From NCBI GenBank assembly GCA_030624445.1, contig JAUXKD010000037.1, positions 1 through 5,846 of the forward strand: a stretch of DNA of 5,846 nt, in the 5' to 3' direction. Source of the stretch: Candidatus Aenigmatarchaeota archaeon (GTDB taxonomy: Archaea; Aenigmatarchaeota; Aenigmatarchaeia; QMZP01; JAFGSV01). The translations under genes and the position numbers were made by a program. The first letter of the stretch is position 1, and each line of letters starts with the position of its first letter. This document shows positions 1 through 5,070 of the stretch, one piece after another. The notes below the pieces were generated by a model that was given only the letters and a program-made list of their open reading frames with translations, had not been told where the DNA came from and made no database searches.

Positions 1-1046
1 AGGGGAGCGCAAGAAGGCTGGAAAAGCTTTCCGCCACGTCCAAAAAATTCCTCACCGATGAGATAAGCAAGAAACCAAGCAAGAACGTCAAGGAAAGCGT
101 GGAAAGGTTTTTCGAATTTTTCCTGATAGGACCCATCAGTCTTGACCCCTACGGAATCGTGAAGAAGATGGACCATGTCATAAAGAATGAGAAGGACAGG
201 TTCAGATATTTCGTCGACCAGGTTGCCCCCACGTTCGATGAAGAGAGGAAGGCCAGCATACAGATGGGAATGGCCGGCGGCATAGAGCTGAACATGATAG
301 CAAAGATAGTGAGACACTATGTCGAGATGATAAAGAAGACCAAGTCGTATCAGATAGCCATGATAATCCAGATGCAGCTCCCCCTGATAGAAATGATATC
401 CAAGGCCCTCTTCAAGGGAACGAAGTCGCTTGCCAGGGGAGAGCCCATAGGAGATGGCGTCGGACCCTGGGTCATAGCCAGTCTCACAGACAACGGTAAT
501 ATGAAGGAGACGGCTGAGGAAATAATGCTTTCAGAGAAGACCATCGACGGCAGGCGCGTCTTCCTCCTCAAGGCGAAGGGACCGGGGGGCCGGACGGGCA
601 GTCCCGGGAAAGTGGTGGAAAGCCTGATAAAGAGACACAAGATTGCGAAGGTCATAACAATAGACGCAGCCGCCAAACTGGAGGGGGAAGTTACGGGCTC
701 CGTGGCCGAGGGCGTGGGCGTGGCCATGGGCGGACCGGGTGTCGAGAGGAGCTACATAGAGGACGCCGTGGTCAAGCACAACATCCCGATCGACAGCATA
801 GTGGTCAAGATGTCTTCCGAGGAGGCAATACAGCCAATGAGAAAGAAGATGACAGACGCGCTTCCGGTTGTTGAAGATTCCATAAAAAGGAGCATATCCA
901 GGACCAAGAAGAAGGATAAGATCATAATGGTCGGCGTCGGCAACACGAGCGGAGTCGGCAACAGCAAGAAGGACGCTGGAAAAGCCGCCAAGTGGGTAGA
1001 AATATACGAGAAGAATCTCAAAGCAAAGAAAAAGAAGAGGGGCTGA
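1..1046 (+). CDS. DUF1512 family archaeal protein, 5' end missing
   Basis: The reading frame is open from the window edge (first full codon at position 3) to TGA at 1044-1046, so the gene starts upstream; about 347 residues are visible. A GTG at 99 could be read as a start, but the frame continues in both composition and sense above it. I recognise the glycine-rich blocks of DUF1512, an archaeal family of about 370 residues with no known function: GEPIGDGVGPWV (visible residues about 146-157), GPGGRTGSPGK (193-203), a Gly/Val-rich block with GVGVAMGGPGVE (about 237-248) and MVGVGNTSGVGN (309-320). The family length suggests that 25-40 N-terminal residues are missing, possibly including the N-terminal hydrophobic segment I recall in relatives. 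No membrane helix is evident in the visible part. The protein ends in a strongly basic tail (KAKKKKRG). The gene is convergent with the PEP synthase-like gene and their ends overlap by 29 bases. Family call fairly sure; function unknown. Confidence 0.85.
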   Translation, partial: GSARRLEKLSATSKKFLTDEISKKPSKNVKESVERFFEFFLIGPISLDPYGIVKKMDHVIKNEKDRFRYFVDQVAPTFDEERKASIQMGMAGGIELNMIAKIVRHYVEMIKKTKSYQIAMIIQMQLPLIEMISKALFKGTKSLARGEPIGDGVGPWVIASLTDNGNMKETAEEIMLSEKTIDGRRVFLLKAKGPGGRTGSPGKVVESLIKRHKIAKVITIDAAAKLEGEVTGSVAEGVGVAMGGPGVERSYIEDAVVKHNIPIDSIVVKMSSEEAIQPMRKKMTDALPVVEDSIKRSISRTKKKDKIIMVGVGNTSGVGNSKKDAGKAAKWVEIYEKNLKAKKKKRG

Positions 1047-3198
1047 ACTCATCCTGTCCGGAGTCCTGCGCGGTTTCCGGTTCGTTTTTCAACGCACCGC
1101 TTTCAAGCAGTATCTTTTTCTCCGCCCTTACCATGATGTCTTTCAGGTTTTCAACCATTCCGGGCTCAACGCAGATGACATCAACGCCCCGCCTTATCAC
1201 CGATTCTATGTTTTCCTCCGTAAGATATTCGGCAGGGACGCTCACACAGCATCTTGTGCCCTTCTCCCTGCACAGTTCAGCCACGGTGGAAATCATATCC
1301 AGCACCGCCGAGTGCAGCTCAGCGTCGGGCCTTTCAAGCCCCATGCTCAACTGCACAAGGCTTCTGAGTTCAAGATTGATAAACCTTATTTCCTCCTCGA
1401 GAATTGAAGGGACCGAAAGGGCCATGGCGGGCGTTTTGATGGAGGCCCCAAGCTTCATGCTGGATGGCGTCTGATGCCTCCACCTCTCGACATCCCTCCG
1501 GCCCCTGGTGGCGGGGATCAACAAAGAGACGCCGGTCAGGCCCGATTCCTCGAACCCCTTGGCGGCGTTAACGGCTTCGGAAAAGTCATGCTCCCCGCTG
1601 CTACCCAGCCAGACAGGCAGGCCGCCCAGGGCCCTTATGTTATCAATCTCTGAACCCGGCAAGATATCCGTCTCAGTGCCTTTTATCATGATGAATCCAT
1701 CCACGCCTTCGATCCTTTCAGAACCTGCGGGTCCGACCTTCACAAATATCTTCGTGGCGCTGACGGGTTTCTCTACCGGCGCGGTCTCATGTTCGGCGGT
1801 CTCAGACGGAAACTGAGGGGTTTCCACTTCGGGACTTGCTTCAGGATACTCCTGTACATCCCTTACCATCTCTTCCTGGACTTTCACAACCTTTCCCTGC
1901 TCGGCAAAAAGTTTGACCTTGTTGCTGTCTTTCAGTATTGACGTGGCGTTCTGTGTTGCAGTCAATGCGGGGATTTTCAGTTCCCGTGCCAGGATGGCGA
2001 AGTTGCACAGTCTTCCTCCCTCATTGGTCACGAACCCCCCTATATCGGGAAAGGAAAGAAGCATGTCGCTGGATGAGTTTTCGGATACGACTATGTTTTC
2101 GGCATTGAACTGAACATTGACTTCGTTGTCAGGGAGCACGATCCCCCCGGCCGCGGTCCCTGGTGACGCGCACCTTCCCGTCACCAAAACATCCGTACCG
2201 TCCAGCTCTTCGTGGCCGCCGATAATTTCATAACTGCCCGGCTTGGTATCGAGTATGAAAACCCTGTTCCTTGCTATGCACCAGTCTACAATCCGCTGTT
2301 CCGAAACGCCGGTCTGCAATTTGTCGGACAGTTCGCACAGTTTCTTCAGTTCCACTTCCGTAAGCACCTGGGCATCCATTTTGCTACCGGGAGTATGCTC
2401 CTTTTCGGTTTTTCCAGACATCGGGCTTCTGACATGCATCCACAGCTTCTTGGAGATGTTTTTACCTAAAAGAGCGCCTTTTTTGTCCAGCAGGTACTCG
2501 TCAGGGGTCACAAGCCCGGAGCTCACGGTTTCTCCCAGACCCCATGACGCCTCAACGAGAAGCTTGTCGTTTCCGAAATTTATAAACATGGCGCCGCCCT
2601 TTTCGGAATCCACCATTCTCTGCACAATCACCGACATTGCCGGCTGCCCTTCCATGCCCATTCTTTCCTTGTACAGCGAGGTTAAAGGGTAAAACAGCGA
2701 CACCCAGCATAGTTTGATGAATTTCCACAATTCATCCTCACCGCTCACATTGAGGAACGCCTTTGTGAGGCCGGCGAAACTTTTTCCATGATCAGTCATA
2801 ACAGAAGGCCGTACTGCCACCCTTTCCTGGCTCCGGCCCATCTTTATCAGTTCGAGTGCAGCCATGTCGGCCCTCTTGACATCCTCTGAGAGCGAGAGTT
2901 TTTCGTAGGCAGATACGATCTCCTTTCTTATTTCTGTCGGTATAAGAGCGGATGTGAAAAGTTCTCTCATTTCTTTTTCGGCATCCATCGTGCCGGCGGG
3001 ACCCCTCTCCGCGGTTTCCAACGCAGACCGGATTTTTTCCTCCAGACCGTTTCTGGAAATGAACAGCTGCAACGCCTGGGGCGCTATTACGAATCCCTTG
3101 GGTACGGGAAAGCCGGATTTTTGCAGACCAGCAAGCTCAGCTGCCTTGAACCCGAATCCCTCCCGGCTGTCAGCCTCCTCCAAATCTACAACGTACAA
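1018..3198 (-). CDS. Degenerate PEP synthase-like protein, catalytic His replaced by Asn
   Basis: From the TTG start the protein has 726 residues and three parts in PEP synthase order. Residues 1-320 resemble the ATP/pyruvate-binding domain: FGFK near 15-18, VAVR to R130, SFAG 140-143, ASWGLGE 217-223, TPDEY, and VDWC...DTKP at about 304-320. Residues about 335-437 are the swivelling phosphohistidine domain, with VTNEGGRLCNFAILAREL aligning to the family VTNxGGRTCHAAIxAREL; the phosphocarrier His is Asn399 (codon 2002-2004). A Pro/Glu-rich linker (442-480) leads to a shortened barrel (481-699) and a Ser-rich tail. In the barrel, the family Glu of CEIPS is Lys588, the Asn-Asp of GSNDMTQ is Arg612-Ser613, and the CGQxPS motif is absent. 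True PEP synthase (about 800 residues) makes PEP from pyruvate and ATP; this one should not. A longer in-frame start (ATG at 3327) would run through the promoter and into the L10e gene; that extension looks unlike the family. TTG 3198 has a site GGGGTG 5 bases upstream and gives the family-like beginning (M/L)YVVDLEEA. Fold call is firm; function is unknown. Confidence 0.88.
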   Translation of the reverse strand: MYVVDLEEADSREGFGFKAAELAGLQKSGFPVPKGFVIAPQALQLFISRNGLEEKIRSALETAERGPAGTMDAEKEMRELFTSALIPTEIRKEIVSAYEKLSLSEDVKRADMAALELIKMGRSQERVAVRPSVMTDHGKSFAGLTKAFLNVSGEDELWKFIKLCWVSLFYPLTSLYKERMGMEGQPAMSVIVQRMVDSEKGGAMFINFGNDKLLVEASWGLGETVSSGLVTPDEYLLDKKGALLGKNISKKLWMHVRSPMSGKTEKEHTPGSKMDAQVLTEVELKKLCELSDKLQTGVSEQRIVDWCIARNRVFILDTKPGSYEIIGGHEELDGTDVLVTGRCASPGTAAGGIVLPDNEVNVQFNAENIVVSENSSSDMLLSFPDIGGFVTNEGGRLCNFAILARELKIPALTATQNATSILKDSNKVKLFAEQGKVVKVQEEMVRDVQEYPEASPEVETPQFPSETAEHETAPVEKPVSATKIFVKVGPAGSERIEGVDGFIMIKGTETDILPGSEIDNIRALGGLPVWLGSSGEHDFSEAVNAAKGFEESGLTGVSLLIPATRGRRDVERWRHQTPSSMKLGASIKTPAMALSVPSILEEEIRFINLELRSLVQLSMGLERPDAELHSAVLDMISTVAELCREKGTRCCVSVPAEYLTEENIESVIRRGVDVICVEPGMVENLKDIMVRAEKKILLESGALKNEPETAQDSGQDEFSPSSFSLL

Positions 3199-3203
3199 AA
3201 AAA

Positions 3204-3209
3204 CACCCC
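3204..3209 (-). promoter_or_regulatory. Shine-Dalgarno site deciding a TTG start
   Basis: On the minus strand GGGGTG precedes TTG (3198-3196) by five T residues. It matches part of the archaeal GGAGGTGA complement of the 16S 3' end, and supports TTG 3198 as the start of the PEP synthase-like protein over the upstream ATG at 3327. Confidence 0.6.
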
Positions 3210-3226
3210 GTTTATTATTGACCTTA

Positions 3227-3237
3227 AAATTTATAAT
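3227..3237 (-). promoter_or_regulatory. TATA box of the PEP synthase-like gene
   Basis: The minus strand reads ATTATAAATTT here, in an AT-rich stretch between L10e and the PEP synthase-like gene. Its centre lies 23-25 bases above the GGGGTG site, so transcription would begin close to that site. A second AT-rich motif, TTTAAAAC at about 3261-3268, could be an alternative. A run of five T (minus strand, 3244-3240) just upstream could help end the L10e transcript, but I see no clear terminator. Confidence 0.5.
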
Positions 3238-3305
3238 CTTAAAAAGATAATTCGGGCCAAGTTTTAAATCGATTGTCCATAAACGCGGGGCACGATCGGC
3301 TGAAA

Positions 3306-3824
3306 TCATTCGAACGTTATCATGCACGGCACGGGTATCTTTGATGATGAGATCTTGAGGGCCTTCTTGGCCACGCTCTCGTCCCCCGGGGTCACCCTGA
3401 CCTCTATGATGCGTTGCCCCTTTTTGACCCTGGCGGCGGTCGATATGGGTCTTCCGAAGGACAGTCTCATCCCGGTCTGATACCTGTCGGCTCCGGCCCC
3501 GGTCGCAATGGGGTTGTCCCTGAGGACATGATGCGGATAAACCAAAATTTTCAGGAAATACGCCCCGGCCCCAAGAACCTTCTCGAGATTCTTGTTGGTG
3601 GAAACCCTGGCCGCTTCGAGGGCATTATGCCTTATCTGGGCAGCGCCTTTGGCAACAAGGTAAAACCTGGATTTGTACTCAGGCTTGGGCGTGCCTATCT
3701 CAAAGGACTTTATTTTGGGATACGGAACGCCCTTCACGTAAGACTTCCTGGGCTTGCGCTTTGAGACACTTGTATTGGGCCTTCTTTTCACCTTAGTGTA
3801 GCATTTTGCCGGTCTGATGGCCAT
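3306..3824 (-). CDS. rpl10e: 50S ribosomal protein L10e (uL16 family)
   Basis: This 172-residue protein is the archaeal member of the uL16 family, a large-subunit protein that sits near the tRNA and GTPase-centre region. It begins with the hallmark MAIRPAKCY and carries QIRHNALEAAR (residues about 63-73), the loop ATGAGADR (107-114), FGRPISTAARVKKGQ (from about 123) and the C-terminal IPVPC. Length matches the family. ATG 3824 is preferred over an in-frame GTG at 3833: homologs begin at MAIRPAK, and the GTG is part of a GTGAT ribosome-binding site 4 bases before the ATG. The gene has its own promoter, shared back to back with the nucleotidyltransferase gene. The PEP synthase-like gene follows on the same strand after 107 bases and has separate initiation signals, though readthrough is possible. 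No missing family motif noticed. Confidence 0.97.
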   Translation of the reverse strand: MAIRPAKCYTKVKRRPNTSVSKRKPRKSYVKGVPYPKIKSFEIGTPKPEYKSRFYLVAKGAAQIRHNALEAARVSTNKNLEKVLGAGAYFLKILVYPHHVLRDNPIATGAGADRYQTGMRLSFGRPISTAARVKKGQRIIEVRVTPGDESVAKKALKISSSKIPVPCMITFE

Positions 3825-3828
3825 TGTT

Positions 3829-3833
3829 ATCAC
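3829..3833 (-). promoter_or_regulatory. Shine-Dalgarno site GTGAT of rpl10e
   Basis: GTGAT on the minus strand, then AACA, then ATG at 3824. It matches the GGAGGTGAT complement of the 16S tail. It explains the apparent upstream GTG start as a ribosome-binding site rather than a codon. Confidence 0.65.
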
Positions 3834-3852
3834 GATTAGAGACTATAAAGGT

Positions 3853-3864
3853 AAATATTTTAAA
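3853..3864 (-). promoter_or_regulatory. TATA-like promoter element of rpl10e
   Basis: The minus strand reads TTTAAAATATTT, centred about 26 bases above the GTGAT site, which places the expected transcript start at about 3833 and the leader near 10 bases. A second candidate, ATTTAAAAAGC (about 3869-3879), lies farther upstream. The whole 3825-3946 gap is AT-rich and serves two divergent genes. Confidence 0.5.
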
Positions 3865-3899
3865 GCAGCTTTTTAAATAGTTATTTTAATAGCTAAATA

Positions 3900-3913
3900 G
3901 AAAACATTTAAAT
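3900..3913 (+). promoter_or_regulatory. BRE-TATA promoter of the nucleotidyltransferase gene
   Basis: GAAAAC (BRE-like, purine-rich) is followed directly by ATTTAAAT (3906-3913). The TATA centre is about 28 bases above the GTGAT site at 3938, so the transcript should start next to it. It is the clearest BRE-TATA pair in the window. Confidence 0.6.
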
Positions 3914-3937
3914 TTCATGACTGTTAAATGATAAAAA

Positions 3938-3942
3938 GTGAT
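3938..3942 (+). promoter_or_regulatory. Shine-Dalgarno site GTGAT of the nucleotidyltransferase gene
   Basis: GTGAT, then AAAA, then ATG at 3947: the same motif and spacing as for rpl10e. The GTG at 3938 is in frame and could be mistaken for the start, but it would add only three residues (M/V-I-K) before the family N-terminus MDAIVLAGG. Confidence 0.65.
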
Positions 3943-3946
3943 AAAA

Positions 3947-4693
3947 ATGGACGCGATAGTGTTGGCCGGCGGGTTTGCCAAGAGGCTCTGGCCCCTCACG
4001 AAGGAGCTCCCCAAGCCACTGCTTCCCGTGGCCGGAAAACCCATAATAGAGTACATCCTGGAAAATTTGGATGGTATAGAAGACCTGGACAAGATCTACA
4101 TCTCGATAAACCAGAAGTTCGAGCCGCATTTCAAGGAATGGTCAAAGGGCGTGAAACTCGGGAAGGAACTGGAGATCGTGGTGGAGCCCGCGACCTGCGA
4201 GAATGATAAAATGGGCGCCGTAGGAGCACTGGGCTTTCTCATAAGGCAGAAGGAAATATGCAGCGACCTGTTAGTGGTGGCCGGTGACAACCTCTTCGAT
4301 TTCGACATCAAAAAATTCATAACGGGGAAGGATAACGGTTTTCCGGTGGTCGCCCTGTATGACATGGAGAAAAAGGAAAGAATAAAGAAAAAATACGGGG
4401 TTGTCGTTCTTGACGAGAAAAATATGATAAAGGAACTGCATGAAAAGCCTGAAAAACCGGTATCCACCATAATAAGCACGGGATGCTACTTTTTCCCGAA
4501 AAAGGCGGTCGAAATGATTCACGAATACCTCAGCGTCGGTAACAACCCGGACGCTCCCGGGTTTTTCATCTCCTGGCTGACCAAGCGGCTGGCGGTGCAG
4601 GGTTTTGTTTTCGACGGGGAGAGCAAATGGTTTGACATAGGAAGCGTTGAAAGCTACGAAGAGGCCAAGAAGATTTATGAGGAAAAGAACTAG
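3947..4693 (+). CDS. Sugar-phosphate nucleotidyltransferase (RmlA-like)
   Basis: A 248-residue NTP_transferase-family enzyme that would join a sugar-1-phosphate to an NTP, giving an NDP-sugar and pyrophosphate in the cytoplasm. The nucleotide-binding signature is at the N-terminus: LAGGFAKRLWPLTKELPKPLLPV, with Gly8-Gly9, Arg13 and Lys23. Further in are ENDKMGAVGAL (base/sugar contacts), AGDN with Asp114 as probable metal ligand, HEKPEKP (about 165-171), STGCYFF, and WFDIGS with Asp230 as the second probable metal ligand. All expected catalytic features are present. There is no C-terminal left-handed beta-helix, so it is the short class, like glucose-1-phosphate thymidylyltransferase. Sugar and base cannot be read from the sequence. 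The GalE-like gene nearby suggests a UDP- or dTDP-sugar pathway (inference). Its stop codon shares CTAG with the stop of the convergent cupin gene. Confidence 0.9.
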   Translation: MDAIVLAGGFAKRLWPLTKELPKPLLPVAGKPIIEYILENLDGIEDLDKIYISINQKFEPHFKEWSKGVKLGKELEIVVEPATCENDKMGAVGALGFLIRQKEICSDLLVVAGDNLFDFDIKKFITGKDNGFPVVALYDMEKKERIKKKYGVVVLDEKNMIKELHEKPEKPVSTIISTGCYFFPKKAVEMIHEYLSVGNNPDAPGFFISWLTKRLAVQGFVFDGESKWFDIGSVESYEEAKKIYEEKN

Positions 4694-5028
4694 GTCCTGT
4701 CACCGTATTTTTCGAAAACGCTCACGAATTTCATATCGCTTCCTGATTCGTTGAAAACCTTGTGGAAGCTGCCCCCGGGTATCAGTATTATATCACCTTT
4801 CCCCACTTCGATTTTCTCGTTGCCAATCTTCATTTTTCCCTCACCTTCTACAAAGAAATAAACCTCGTCCGCCTCTTTATGGGAGTGGCCCGAAGTTTCC
4901 TTTCCCGTATGAAGAACGGTCATCGATACGACGAGGTTTTCAAGCTTTGATACGTCAAGGACGGTGTAAACGTCGTTCTTCTTGACGATCTTCCCAACCT
5001 TTTCAAACTCGTCGATCGATAACTTCAC
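4690..5028 (-). CDS. Small single-domain cupin, probable metal-binding, sugar-related
   Basis: A 112-residue protein with one cupin barrel. Cupin motif 1, G(X)5HXH(X)4E(X)6G, is matched exactly from GKETSGHSH to EVYFFVEG. Motif 2, G(X)5PXGXXH(X)3N, is matched exactly by GDIILIPGGSFHKVFN. The metal ligands would be His48, His50, Glu55 and His89, all present. The start GTG 5028 is preferred because GTGAT lies exactly 4 bases upstream, as in two neighbouring genes; ATG 5034 or GTG 5037 would add two or three residues and overlap that site. Small cupins near sugar-nucleotide genes are often sugar-phosphate isomerases or epimerases or sugar-binding proteins, but this one has no diagnostic feature, so substrate and reaction are open. 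It lies between, and opposite to, the nucleotidyltransferase and epimerase genes. Confidence 0.88.
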   Translation of the reverse strand: MKLSIDEFEKVGKIVKKNDVYTVLDVSKLENLVVSMTVLHTGKETSGHSHKEADEVYFFVEGEGKMKIGNEKIEVGKGDIILIPGGSFHKVFNESGSDMKFVSVFEKYGDRT

Positions 5029-5032
5029 GGAC

Positions 5033-5037
5033 ATCAC
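5033..5037 (-). promoter_or_regulatory. Shine-Dalgarno site GTGAT deciding the cupin start
   Basis: GTGAT, then GTCC, then GTG at 5028: motif and spacing identical to rpl10e and the nucleotidyltransferase gene. It favours GTG 5028 over ATG 5034, which overlaps the site itself. Confidence 0.5.
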
Positions 5038-5046
5038 TTATTTATT
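5038..5046 (+). promoter_or_regulatory. TATA-like element of the epimerase gene
   Basis: TTATTTATT, centred about 27 bases above ATG 5069. With usual archaeal spacing the transcript would start at the A of the ATG, giving a leaderless mRNA. This agrees with the absence of any Shine-Dalgarno-like sequence in the bases before the ATG (GTTATTAAATTT). Confidence 0.45.
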
Positions 5047-5057
5047 TTGTCGGGCTG

Positions 5058-5070
5058 TTATTAAATTTAT
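5058..5070 (-). promoter_or_regulatory. TATA-like element of the cupin gene
   Basis: The minus strand reads ATAAATTTAATAA, centred about 27 bases above the GTGAT site at 5037, predicting a transcript start at about 5037-5038. The element overlaps the first two bases of the start codon of the divergent epimerase gene. Confidence 0.5.

Noticed and set aside
99..101. GTG as the true start of the DUF1512 gene
   Set aside because: The frame is open with sensible coding sequence back to the window edge, and the family is longer than the 315 residues this start would give.
531..1052. Minus-strand ORF of 173 codons (and smaller ones at 350-727 and 752-1021) opposite the DUF1512 gene
   Set aside because: They lie inside a recognised gene, have no family motifs and show the Leu/Ser/His-rich composition of antisense shadows.
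2243..2692. Plus-strand ORF of 149 codons (and others at 992-1474, 1508-1816, 1913-2113, 2212-2469, 2954-3250)
   Set aside because: All lie opposite the PEP synthase-like gene, whose frame carries clear family motifs throughout; these are shadows.
1018..3198. The PEP synthase-like gene as a decaying pseudogene
   Set aside because: No frameshift or internal stop in 726 codons, and the substitutions are spread over active-site motifs while the scaffold is kept. Repurposing fits better, though recent inactivation cannot be wholly excluded.
3199..3305. Small RNA, riboswitch or tRNA in the gap below rpl10e
   Set aside because: No tRNA arms or stable hairpin evident; the gap is accounted for by promoter elements.
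3199..3327. 43-residue N-terminal extension of the PEP synthase-like protein from ATG 3327
   Set aside because: It runs through the TATA box and ribosome-binding site, overlaps the end of rpl10e, and has no resemblance to the family N-terminus. TTG 3198 fits better.
3414..3764. Plus-strand ORF of 116 codons opposite rpl10e
   Set aside because: rpl10e is beyond doubt on the other strand, and this product resembles nothing.
3886..4129. Overlapping minus-strand ORFs crossing the nucleotidyltransferase promoter and start
   Set aside because: They overlap the conserved N-terminus of the nucleotidyltransferase and a good BRE-TATA element; no recognisable protein.
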